This document shows, one piece after another, positions 1 through 6,794 of a stretch of 13,685 nucleotides of DNA. The DNA is taken from the NCBI GenBank assembly GCA_964633205.1, contig CAZWFN010000157.1:1-13685 (forward strand). Reading direction: 5' to 3'. The notes beneath the pieces were generated by a model. It was not told the DNA's origin. It ran no database searches and saw only the letters and a list, made by a program, of their open reading frames with translations. A program made the translations under genes and the position numbers. Every line of letters starts with the position of its first letter. Within the stretch, counting starts at the first letter, position 1. The stretch is from CAYVQE01 sp964633205. Lineage in GTDB: Bacteria > Myxococcota > B64-G9.

Positions 1-338
1 ACGGCGGCGGCGGCGGCCAGGGCGGCCTGGGTGGCCAGGGCGGCGATGGCGGCGAGATCCGCTGGCCGGCCTGGTGCGCCGGGGCGGGCGGCCGCGGCGG
101 CCGCGGCGGCGACGGCGGCGGCGGTGGCGGTGGTGGCGGCGGCTGCGGCGGTGCCTCCTACGGCATCGGCGGCCAGGCCATCGACGCCGCGGCGCTGCGC
201 CAGCACAACACCTTCAGCACGCCGGGCACGCCGGACAGCGGCGGCGCGGGCGGTGCGGGCGGGCCGGCGCCGGCCGGGCCGGCGGCCGCCGGCAGCGATG
301 GGACCGCCGGGGCCGCCGGCGACGTGGAGGTGTTCTGA
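1..338 (+). CDS. Gly-rich surface protein, C-terminal part (5' end outside window)
   Basis: Only the last 111 codons are present, reading from base 3 to the TGA at 336-338. The protein is dominated by GGx and polyglycine runs. They are interrupted by a Trp/Cys patch, a short hydrophobic stretch with an N-T-F turn, a GGAGGAGG block and a final D-V-E-V-F. The same order occurs in the tail of the next gene: Gly repeats, Trp, long polyglycine, Ser plus aromatic, a D-A-A-x-L strand, N-x-F, GGAGGAGG, then G-x-D-G-x-A-G. The two are therefore paralogues. Unlike its neighbour, this protein has no closing Cys cluster. The reading frame is supported by the stop overlapping the next start (TGATG) and by this homology. 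Function is unknown; an extracellular structural or adhesive role is a guess. What lies upstream, possibly a signal peptide and Cys-rich modules as in the neighbour, cannot be seen. Confidence 0.8.
   Translation, partial: GGGGGQGGLGGQGGDGGEIRWPAWCAGAGGRGGRGGDGGGGGGGGGGCGGASYGIGGQAIDAAALRQHNTFSTPGTPDSGGAGGAGGPAPAGPAAAGSDGTAGAAGDVEVF
326..332 (+). promoter_or_regulatory. Ribosome binding site deciding the lipoprotein start
   Basis: GGAGGTG lies 5 bases before the ATG at 338-340 (7 bases from the GGAGG core) and within the last codons of the upstream gene. With the 1-base stop/start overlap and the signal peptide that follows, it fixes this start in preference to the in-frame ATG at 74, which would add 88 residues of Arg-rich out-of-frame translation. 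Confidence 0.75.
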
Positions 339-3300
339 TGACCATCCGCAGAGCGCTGGTGGCTGCGGCGGCGCTGGGCTCACTGCTGGTGTTGGCTGCG
401 AGCGGCTGCGGCAAGGACTGGTTGGCCGAGCGCCCCGGTCCCTGCGTGTTCGACTCCGATTGCCTGCCTGGGTTGAAATGCATCGACGGGCGCTGCCTGG
501 ACATCGACATCGGCGAGCCCGACGCCGGGGTGCACCTCAAGGAGTTCGGCGAGCGCTGCCAGGAGCACGCCGAGTGCCGCTCCACCTACTGCCTGGAGCA
601 TCCGGCCGGTGCCTTCTGCACCCGGCGCTGCGCCGAGGGCTGTCCCAGCGGTTGGGAGTGCAAGCAGATCGAAGACCCCCACGGCGGTCCGCAGCCGGTG
701 GACCTGTGCGCCGTGATCCAGTTCCGGCTCTGCGAGCCCTGCGTCGACGACCTGGACTGCAACGTCACCGGCGCCGATCGCTGTCTGGAGATCGGCCAGG
801 GCCGCTACTGCGCCGTCGACTGCACCTTCGCCGACTGTCCGCCCGGCACCAGCTGCAGCGAGCTGCCCGAAGCCGGCCGCACCTGGCACCAGTGCCTGCC
901 CGACAGCGGCACCTGCGTCTGCGACGCCGACAACGCCGGGCTGTTGCGCGGCTGCAGCCGGAGCAACGCGCACGGCACCTGCGGCGGAACGCTCGAGTGC
1001 CTGGGCGACGCCGGCTGGTCCGAGTGCTCGGCGCCGGAGCCGGCGGCCGAGGTCTGTGACGGCCGGGACCAGGACTGCGACGGATTCATCGACGAGGAGC
1101 TGGTCGGCGACAGCTGCCAGCTCAGCAACGAGCACGGCACCTGCAGCGGCCGCCAGATCTGCATGGGCGCGGCCGGCTGGGAGTGCGATGCCCGCCAGCC
1201 GGCCGCCGAGGACTGCAACCTGCTGGACGACGATTGCGACGGTGAGACCGACGAGGACTTCCTGGATGCCGCCGGGCGGCTGGTCCACCCCGACCACTGC
1301 GGTGCCTGCGGCATGCGTTGCGCCGACGCCATCGCCCACGCCAGCCGCACCGCCTGCGAGCTGGTGGCCGGCCAGCCGACCTGCCTGGCGCTGGAGTGCG
1401 AGCCGGGCTTCTTCGTCTACCAGGAGGGCCTGAGCTGTCTGGCGCTGCCGGCCAACCTGTGCCTGCCCTGCAGCCGCGACGCCGACTGCCTGGCCCCGGG
1501 CAGCCGCTGCGTGACGATGGGCCCGGAACGGTTCTGCGGCCGCTCCTGCGCCCCGGGCTCGCCGTACGGCACCGATTGCCCGACCGGCTACAGCTGCCGC
1601 GACCACGACGGCACGCAGCAGTGCCTGCCCGTGACCGACACCTGCCTGTGCACCGCCGAGACGGTGGGCACGGTGCGCTCCTGCCTGGTCGACACCTGCA
1701 CCGGTTACCAGACCTGCGAGCAGCAGGCCGCCGGGGCGGCCTGGACGGCCTGCAATGTCGAAGACTTCAACCCCGAGATCTGCGACGGGGTCGACAACAA
1801 CTGCAATGGCCAGATCGACGAGGGCTTTCTCGATCCGCAGACCGGTCGCTACACCAGCGACGAACACTGCGGCTTCTGCAACAACGACTGTTCGCTGTAC
1901 TGGAGCGAAGAGCTGGACCACGTCAGCGGCGTCTGCGACGCCGAGGCCGCCGGGCGGCCGCGCTGCGTGATGGGACCCTGCGCGGTCGAGACCGTGGACG
2001 GCCGAACCTACGAATGGGTCGACGTCAACGGCGACCCGGACGACGGCTGCGAGTGCCGGCGCCGGCTGGGCAACACCGACACCGATCCGCCCGATCTGAT
2101 CGGCGTGCCCGAACCCGGCCTCGACTACCTGGACGAGAACTGCGACGGCGTCGACGGGGTGGTCGCCCGCTCGGTGTTCGTGCGGGCCGGCGCCAGCGGC
2201 GGCGACGGCAGCCGGGAGCAGCCCTTCGGCAGCCTGGCCGCAGCGCTCGGTTCGCTGCAGCCCGGCGCCGCGGCCACCGTGCTGGTGGCCGCGGGCCGCT
2301 ACGACGAGGATCTGGAGCTGGTGGCCGGGGTCGAGCTGCACGGCGGCTACGCCTTCGACTTCCACGAACGCGACGTGGTCCAGCACGCTTCGGTGATCAC
2401 CGGACGCACCGCCTACGCCACCCTGGCCGCCGACGGCGTGTCCGGACGGGCCACCGTGGTCTCCGGCTTCGTGGTGCGCGGCCGCGACGTACCGGCCGCC
2501 GCCGCCGAGCCCGGCCAGCCCTCGGTGGCCGTTCGGCTGCACGACTGCGACAGCCAGCTGGTGTTGCGCTCGAACCAGATCCTGGCCGGCCGCGGTGGCA
2601 CCGGCGGGCGCGGTCCGTCCGGCGCCGCCGGCACCGGGCGGCCCGACGATCCCGGGCTCGACGGCGCCGCCGGCCGCGACGGCCTGCGGCGCGACGGGTT
2701 GTTCAACAACGGCTGCCCGCCCGGGTCCAGCAACCCGGGCGGCGACGCCGGCGACAATCCGGCCTGCCCGCAGGCCGACGGCCGGCCGGGCGCCACCACG
2801 GTCTGTCCAGAGTTCGATTGGTCCGCCGTGCCCGTGCGCGGCGCCCAGGCCGACTACCACTCCGAAGCCGGCGGTGACGGGCTGGGCGGCTACGACTGGA
2901 GCTTCGACGACATGAGCGGCCCGTCGTGCTCGCACGCCACCGAGTCCGGCTACCCCAGCGACATCCAGCTCAACGTGGGCCAGGGTGGCCGCGACGGCCA
3001 GGACGGGGCCAACGGCCGGGGCGGTGTGGGCAGCCGGGCCCGCTACGGCTCGATGCAGGCCGACCGTTGGGTGCCGGCGCCGGCCGGGGCGACGGCGGGC
3101 GGTCCGGGACAACCCGGCGCCGGCGGCGGCGGCGGCGGCGGTGGCGGCGGCACCGCCTACTACCACCCCGGCAACTCGGACTGCGGCGAGTTCGAGCTCG
3201 GCCCGTCCGGCGGCGGCGGCGGCGCCGGCGGCTGCGGCGGTGGCGCCGGCGGCCCCGGCCGTGCCGGCGGGGCCTCGATCGCCGTGCAGCTGAGCCGATC

Positions 3301-3781
3301 GGCCGCCGGGCCGGACGCCCGGCCCCAGCTGCTCCACAACGTCATCCAGCGCGGCTCCGGCGGCCGCGGCGGCGACGGCGGCTTCGGCGGCGAAGGCGGC
3401 CTCGGCGGGCTGGGCGGCTTCGGCGGCGGCCAGGCCAGCTGGATCTCGAGCCAAGGCGGCAAGGGCGGCGACGGCGCCAACGGGGGCCCGGGCGGCGGCG
3501 GCGGCGGTGGCGCCGGCGGGCCGTCGTTCGATCTGCTGACCCTCGACGTGGACGCCGCGGCCGTGCTCACCGGCAACTTGTTCCCGCTGCCGGCGGATGC
3601 ACCGACCGCCGGGGCCGGCGGCGCCGGCGGCATCTCGGTCGGCCCCGGGGCCACCGGCCAGGCCGGGGCCGACGGCGCGGCCGGCCGGGTGCTGGAGATC
3701 GAGCGCTGCGGCGGCGGCGGCACCTGCCCGGCCGGTCAATCCTGCGACGCCAACGGCATCTGCCTGCCCGGCGGCTCCTGA
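338..3781 (+). CDS. Cys-rich/Gly-rich MopE-motif surface lipoprotein
   Basis: A 1147-residue protein. Residues 1-24 look like a lipoprotein signal: T-I-R-R, a hydrophobic core, then A-S-G-Cys24, with Ala at -3 a slightly weak lipobox. Residues 36-53 carry a D-x-D-C-x-x-G-x-x-C-x-x-G-x-C motif. Cys-rich modules of about 120 residues span 132-253 and 375-495. Each ends in a MopE-type 'CDGxDxxCxGxxDE' acidic motif (240-253 and 482-495); further copies are at 292-306 and, shortened, at about 598-606. Residues 612-750 resemble the DUF1565/pectate-lyase-like beta-helix start (V-F-V-R-A-G, D-G-S, Q-P-F). From 750 to about 1115 the protein is mostly GGx/polyglycine, and it ends in a C-x5-C-x4-C-x5-C cluster echoing the N-terminal one. 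MopE motifs are known from a copper-binding surface protein of methanotrophs, so metal or Ca binding is possible but unproven. It is probably exported and anchored at the cell surface. It overlaps the upstream paralogue by 1 base and the convergent hydrolase gene by 46. Confidence 0.85.
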   Translation: MTIRRALVAAAALGSLLVLAASGCGKDWLAERPGPCVFDSDCLPGLKCIDGRCLDIDIGEPDAGVHLKEFGERCQEHAECRSTYCLEHPAGAFCTRRCAEGCPSGWECKQIEDPHGGPQPVDLCAVIQFRLCEPCVDDLDCNVTGADRCLEIGQGRYCAVDCTFADCPPGTSCSELPEAGRTWHQCLPDSGTCVCDADNAGLLRGCSRSNAHGTCGGTLECLGDAGWSECSAPEPAAEVCDGRDQDCDGFIDEELVGDSCQLSNEHGTCSGRQICMGAAGWECDARQPAAEDCNLLDDDCDGETDEDFLDAAGRLVHPDHCGACGMRCADAIAHASRTACELVAGQPTCLALECEPGFFVYQEGLSCLALPANLCLPCSRDADCLAPGSRCVTMGPERFCGRSCAPGSPYGTDCPTGYSCRDHDGTQQCLPVTDTCLCTAETVGTVRSCLVDTCTGYQTCEQQAAGAAWTACNVEDFNPEICDGVDNNCNGQIDEGFLDPQTGRYTSDEHCGFCNNDCSLYWSEELDHVSGVCDAEAAGRPRCVMGPCAVETVDGRTYEWVDVNGDPDDGCECRRRLGNTDTDPPDLIGVPEPGLDYLDENCDGVDGVVARSVFVRAGASGGDGSREQPFGSLAAALGSLQPGAAATVLVAAGRYDEDLELVAGVELHGGYAFDFHERDVVQHASVITGRTAYATLAADGVSGRATVVSGFVVRGRDVPAAAAEPGQPSVAVRLHDCDSQLVLRSNQILAGRGGTGGRGPSGAAGTGRPDDPGLDGAAGRDGLRRDGLFNNGCPPGSSNPGGDAGDNPACPQADGRPGATTVCPEFDWSAVPVRGAQADYHSEAGGDGLGGYDWSFDDMSGPSCSHATESGYPSDIQLNVGQGGRDGQDGANGRGGVGSRARYGSMQADRWVPAPAGATAGGPGQPGAGGGGGGGGGGTAYYHPGNSDCGEFELGPSGGGGGAGGCGGGAGGPGRAGGASIAVQLSRSAAGPDARPQLLHNVIQRGSGGRGGDGGFGGEGGLGGLGGFGGGQASWISSQGGKGGDGANGGPGGGGGGGAGGPSFDLLTLDVDAAAVLTGNLFPLPADAPTAGAGGAGGISVGPGATGQAGADGAAGRVLEIERCGGGGTCPAGQSCDANGICLPGGS
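953..1255 (+). repeat. Two tandem 47-48-residue MopE-type repeats inside the lipoprotein
   Basis: Residues 206-253 and 260-306 of the lipoprotein align end to end. The shared pattern is C-x3-N-x-H-G-T-C-x-G-x-x-x-C-x-G-x-x-G-W-x-x, then P-A-A-E, then an acidic 'xDxDCDGxxDE' core. The first copy has the usual CDG start; the second has C-N-L-L instead but keeps the D-D-D-C-D-G-x-x-D-E core. A looser third copy ends at residue 495. These look like duplicated extracellular modules. Confidence 0.75.
2590..3720 (+). repeat. Gly-rich low-complexity region (GGC/GGx codon repeats)
   Basis: The DNA is largely GGC/GGT/GGG glycine codons with interspersed Asp, Ala, Arg and Phe codons. There are uninterrupted runs near 3121-3152, 3211-3230 and 3494-3514. 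In-frame triplet repeats of this kind can change length without breaking the frame. The encoded GGx pattern is compatible with polyglycine-II or beta-helix-like packing, but this is structural inference. A second such region fills bases 3-150 in the upstream paralogue. Confidence 0.8.
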
Positions 3782-4881
3782 GCGGCATCGACCACGGCCT
3801 CGGGCACACCTGCGGGCGGCACCCGCCGCGGCGCGAGGTCGGCCGCGTCCAGCGCGCTGACGCGCACCGCACCGGGAGCCTCGCCGGTCAGCAGCCCCAG
3901 CAGCCGGCGGCCCAGCCGGGCCGAGGGCTCGCGCTCGTACCGCACCCGATCCACGTGGGCGGCCGGCCGCTGCGGGTCGAAGCGGATGCCCCACAGCGGT
4001 GCCGCGCCGCCGGGCAGCAGGCTGTAGCGGAAATCGCCCAGCACCAGCCCGTCGCCGCGGCGGTGGACGAAGACGTAGCCGTCGGTGAAGTGGGCGAAGC
4101 GGCGCAGGTCGCGCGCCAGCACCGCATCGGGCTCCAGCTCGGGCAGCGCCCGCCGGGGATCGAAGCGGGCCACGCTGCTGCCCGGCCAGACCCGGGGCTC
4201 GCCGGTGGGGCCCACCCAGACGGCGTCGGCCACCATTCGATCGCCGTGGACGTAGATCGAGCGCCACAGCGACAGGGTCAGCGGCGAGGGCAGCACCCGG
4301 CCGCGCTCGATGTCGTGGCCGCGCGCTGCGGCCAGCCGCTGCTGCACCGACTGGGCCCGGCCGTGCTGCACTGCACCGTAGCCCATGTAGAGCACGGCCG
4401 CCGCCAGGGCGATGCGCGCCGGCCACGGGCTGCGGCGCTTGAGCGCCAGCACCATGCCGATCAGCAGCGGCGCGGTGATGAACAGATCGATGATGCCCAT
4501 CCAGTCCCAGGCCAGCCGGGCATCCGAGAAAGGCCACAGCAGGCTGGTGCCATAGCTGGTGGTGGCGTCGAGCACCCCGTGGCTGGCCCAGCCGACGGTG
4601 GCCGCCAGCAGGGCCTGCCAGAAGGCGATCCGCCGCCGGGCCAGCAGCCAGGCCAGCGTGCCGACCAGCAAGCCGCCCAAGGGGATGGCCGCCAGCGCAT
4701 GGGTGAAGTGGCGGTGGCACTCCAGCGCCAGCATGGGATCCGTGCTGGAGCGGATCAGGATATCGAGGTCGGGCGCCGCCCCGGCGGCGAAGCCGATCCA
4801 GGCCGCCCGGCGGCCGAGCTTGTCACCGACCACCGCCTGGGCGGCCACCGCGCCCAACAGCCCCTGGGTCAGCCCGTCCAT
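3736..4881 (-). CDS. YdjM/DUF457-type membrane-bound metal-dependent hydrolase
   Basis: A 381-residue membrane protein. Family hallmarks are in the N-terminal half: G-x-x-A-P-D38-L-D40, H56-R-H58-F-T-H61-A and S-H101-G-V-L-D105-A-T-T-S-Y-G-T, followed by L-L-W-P-F. These His/Asp sets are the presumed metal ligands of the YdjM/DUF457 'metal-dependent hydrolase' family; the physiological substrate is not known. Several transmembrane segments run to about residue 170. Residues 175-381 form a more soluble C-terminal part that I do not recognise. The ATG at 4879-4881 has a strong GGAGGGG upstream, and an in-frame TAA six codons before it excludes an earlier start. The last 15 codons run antisense into the end of the lipoprotein gene, and the Pro/Ala-rich tail looks like a non-conserved extension. 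It lies 104 bases downstream of the CPBP protease and is probably co-transcribed with it. Confidence 0.8.
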   Translation of the reverse strand: MDGLTQGLLGAVAAQAVVGDKLGRRAAWIGFAAGAAPDLDILIRSSTDPMLALECHRHFTHALAAIPLGGLLVGTLAWLLARRRIAFWQALLAATVGWASHGVLDATTSYGTSLLWPFSDARLAWDWMGIIDLFITAPLLIGMVLALKRRSPWPARIALAAAVLYMGYGAVQHGRAQSVQQRLAAARGHDIERGRVLPSPLTLSLWRSIYVHGDRMVADAVWVGPTGEPRVWPGSSVARFDPRRALPELEPDAVLARDLRRFAHFTDGYVFVHRRGDGLVLGDFRYSLLPGGAAPLWGIRFDPQRPAAHVDRVRYEREPSARLGRRLLGLLTGEAPGAVRVSALDAADLAPRRVPPAGVPEAVVDAAQEPPGRQMPLASQD

Positions 4882-4883
4882 CG

Positions 4884-4890
4884 CCCCTCC
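4884..4890 (-). promoter_or_regulatory. Strong ribosome binding site of the hydrolase gene
   Basis: On the minus strand GGAGGGG sits two bases before the ATG (seven from the start of the core GGAGG to its end plus spacer). It lies between the in-frame TAA and the ATG and so fixes the start at 4881. Confidence 0.65.
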
Positions 4891-4985
4891 AGCGGTTTAC
4901 CGCCCTCCTCATTCAACATGGCCACTCCGCTCGACCCTGACAAGATCCCACGCGCTCGACAGAAGAACCCCGAACAGCCCCCGCC

Positions 4986-5663
4986 TCAGGAGAAAGGGAA
5001 CCACAGGAACACGGCCAGATCCCAGGCCAGATGCGACACCACGTTGACCAGCAGCGAGCCGAAGCGCAGCCAGAGCCAGCCCCAGTAGAGACCACAGACC
5101 GCGGCCGCCAGCAGCAGCATGGGATTGAGGCTGCCCAGGTGGATGGCGCTGTAGACCGCGGTGGCCAGCAGCAGCCCGCGCCAAGGGCCGTGGCGGGCGG
5201 CCAGCCGGCGCTGGACGAAGGCCCGCCAAAACCACTCCTCGGCCGGCCCGATCAGCAAGCCGATCAGCAGCCCGATGCGCCAGCGCGAGGCATCGCCCTC
5301 GAGGGCGTAGACCGCGTCGATGCCGGCGGCGGCAAAGTCGAACCAGGCGCGCGCCAGCGCGTCGCCCAGCCAGAACACCCCGTAGAGCAGCGCCGCCGAG
5401 CCGAGCCCCAGCCCCAGCTTCCAGGCCCGGCCGCGGCCCAGATCGGCCGGCCACAGCCGGCGCCAGGCCGGATCGAGCCAGGCCACCAGCGCGGTCAGCA
5501 CGGCCGCATTGCCGGCCATCCACCACCAGAAGTCGAGAGCGCCCCAGCCGCCGGTGATGAACAGCGGCACGAACAGCGCTGCGGCCAACCCGAGCAGCGC
5601 CCAGGTGGTCGCGCCGAAGCCCCGGCCGGCGGCCGGCGGCGGGCTGGGCGGCGCGGCGCTCAA
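4986..5663 (-). CDS. CPBP-family intramembrane glutamic protease (Rce1/Abi type)
   Basis: A 225-residue polytopic membrane protein carrying all three CPBP/Abi motifs: E142-E143-W-F-W-R147 (EExxxR), Y171-S-A-I-H175 (the FxxxH motif with Tyr for Phe) and H211-L-A-W-D215 (HxxxD/N). In Rce1-like enzymes these Glu and His residues form the active site inside the membrane. Bacterial members include processing or immunity proteases, and the substrate here is unknown. I place the start at the TTG at 5661-5663, which overlaps the TGA of the prenyltransferase gene (TTGA). This gives M-S-A-A-P-P-S-P followed by the first hydrophobic segment. No good ATG or GTG exists before the first membrane span, and a longer frame running upstream is only the antisense/shifted shadow of the prenyltransferase gene. 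No clear Shine-Dalgarno is present, so translation is probably coupled to the upstream gene. Confidence 0.8.
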   Translation of the reverse strand: MSAAPPSPPPAAGRGFGATTWALLGLAAALFVPLFITGGWGALDFWWWMAGNAAVLTALVAWLDPAWRRLWPADLGRGRAWKLGLGLGSAALLYGVFWLGDALARAWFDFAAAGIDAVYALEGDASRWRIGLLIGLLIGPAEEWFWRAFVQRRLAARHGPWRGLLLATAVYSAIHLGSLNPMLLLAAAVCGLYWGWLWLRFGSLLVNVVSHLAWDLAVFLWFPFS

Positions 5664-6652
5664 GCGGCCAGACCGCGAATCAGGGCATCGAGGCCCAGCG
5701 CCCCGGTATAGAGCAAGCCGAAGGTCAGGTTGAGCTGGCCGGTGGCGCCGTCGAGGGCCACGAAGTCGGTCGGCGACTCGGGCCGGTGGCGGGCCAGGGC
5801 GCGGCCGAACAGGCGCAGCGCCTGCGGCAGGCCGAGCAGCACGATCAGCATCGTCCAGGGCATGCGCGGCGTCAGGGCCAACAGTTGGCCGGCCACGGTC
5901 CAGCCGACCACGAAGGCGAAGGGGGTGAACAGCAGCAGGCCGTAGTAGATCACCGAGCCGCGGTCGCCGAACAGGCTGGCCATGGTGCGGATCCCGCCGG
6001 CGGTGTCGCTGGCCATGTCGCGCCAGTTGTTGGCGTGCAGGATGGCCGCGATCAACAGCCCGAGGGGAATCGACCACAGCGCCGGCAGCCAGGCGACCGA
6101 TCCGGTCTGCACCGTCCAGGCCCCGGTGGCCCCCAGCACGGCGAAGGCGCTGAACACCGCCAGATCGCCCAGGCCGTGGAACTTCAGCTCGAACGGTCCC
6201 CAGGTGTAGAACACCCCCAGGGCCACGCCGATGATGCCGATCCACAGGATCGCCAGGCCGGCGGTTGCCACCAGCAGCCCACCCAACGCACAGCCCGCCG
6301 CCAGCATGCCCCAGCCGGCCGCCAGCGCCTGGCGGTGGCTGATCCAACCGCGGACCACCGCGCCGCTGGCCGGATGGACCCGGCGATCCAGCCCCTGGCG
6401 GTGATCGTAGACGTCGTTGAGCAGGTTGGCCCCGCAATGCAGCAGGGCCATGCCCACAAAGGCCGCCAAAAAGCCGGGCAGGTCGAGCGCGGCGCCGCCC
6501 TGCGTCCAGGCCAGGACCGAGCCGAAGATCACCGGCATGGTGGAGGCCGGCAGCGAGAAAGGCCGCACCGCCAGCCACCACATCTTGACCGCGCCGGGTC
6601 TGGCTTGCTGTCCGTTCATCCAAGCGCTCTCCAGGGCCGGATTGTCGGTCAT
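5660..6652 (-). CDS. menA: UbiA-superfamily prenyltransferase, MenA-like (1,4-dihydroxy-2-naphthoate polyprenyltransferase)
   Basis: A 330-residue integral membrane protein with about eight to nine hydrophobic segments. The first Asp-rich motif is N79-D80-V-Y-D83-H-R-Q-G-L-D89. Its N-D-x-x-D-x-x-x-G-x-D spacing matches MenA rather than classical UbiA. The second motif, N-N-W-R-D-M-A-S-D-T-A-G-G near residue 208, also follows the MenA pattern. MenA attaches a polyprenyl chain to dihydroxynaphthoate in menaquinone synthesis at the inner membrane; the Asp motifs bind Mg-diphosphate. No other men genes are in the window, so substrate is inferred from motifs only, and another UbiA-family aromatic prenyltransferase remains possible. 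The ATG at 6650-6652 was chosen because GGAGGAG lies seven bases upstream; the frame stays open further upstream but runs into the divergent promoter region. It is the first gene of the minus-strand cluster with the CPBP protease. Confidence 0.75.
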   Translation of the reverse strand: MTDNPALESAWMNGQQARPGAVKMWWLAVRPFSLPASTMPVIFGSVLAWTQGGAALDLPGFLAAFVGMALLHCGANLLNDVYDHRQGLDRRVHPASGAVVRGWISHRQALAAGWGMLAAGCALGGLLVATAGLAILWIGIIGVALGVFYTWGPFELKFHGLGDLAVFSAFAVLGATGAWTVQTGSVAWLPALWSIPLGLLIAAILHANNWRDMASDTAGGIRTMASLFGDRGSVIYYGLLLFTPFAFVVGWTVAGQLLALTPRMPWTMLIVLLGLPQALRLFGRALARHRPESPTDFVALDGATGQLNLTFGLLYTGALGLDALIRGLAA

Positions 6653-6682
6653 GTCGCGTCTCCTCCCGAACGGGTACTGCGC

Positions 6683-6711
6683 ATCTTGGCGCCCCGCTCG
6701 CCCGGGGTCAA
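6683..6711 (-). promoter_or_regulatory. Candidate promoter for the menA-like gene
   Basis: On the minus strand TTGACC (6706-6711) is followed after 17 bases by CAAGAT (6683-6688). The -35 box matches 5 of 6 consensus bases but the -10 box only 3 of 6. Initiation would fall about 25 bases before the ATG, leaving room for the GGAGGAG site. It lies in the 142-base region shared with the divergent peptidase gene. For the peptidase only a weak TTGTGC/TACGCT pair was visible on the plus strand. Confidence 0.35.
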
Positions 6712-6783
6712 GCCTCCTTGTGCCCGACGGTGGGGCTGCGATACGCTGGGCGGCGAACGAGCGGCGCTTCGGGGGGAGCGGGC

Positions 6784-6790
6784 AGGAGGT
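6784..6790 (+). promoter_or_regulatory. Consensus ribosome binding site of the M20 peptidase
   Basis: AGGAGGT lies four bases before the ATG at 6795 and decides this start. The frame is open for a further 378 bases upstream, but that stretch overlaps the divergent prenyltransferase gene and has no family similarity. Confidence 0.7.
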
Positions 6791-6794
6791 CGGC

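Noticed and set aside
380..4720. A 1446-residue open frame on the minus strand running across the lipoprotein and hydrolase genes
   Set aside because: It is antisense to two well-supported genes, is made of Ala/Gly/Arg/Val repeats with no domain pattern, and is expected from stop-poor GC-rich DNA.
4891..4985. A small minus-strand ORF (M-L-N-E-E-G-G-K) just before the hydrolase start
   Set aside because: Sixteen codons with no strong ribosome site, and it overlaps the hydrolase start. It might be a leader peptide, but nothing supports this beyond its presence.
2926..5088. A 720-residue plus-strand frame covering the lipoprotein tail and running antisense to the hydrolase
   Set aside because: The composition is Arg/Gln/Pro-rich shadow sequence. 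The minus-strand hydrolase has conserved His/Asp motifs and a proper start.
4909..5526. A 205-residue minus-strand frame overlapping the CPBP gene
   Set aside because: It is a frame shadow; the EExxxR, YxxxH and HxxxD motifs are all in the other frame.
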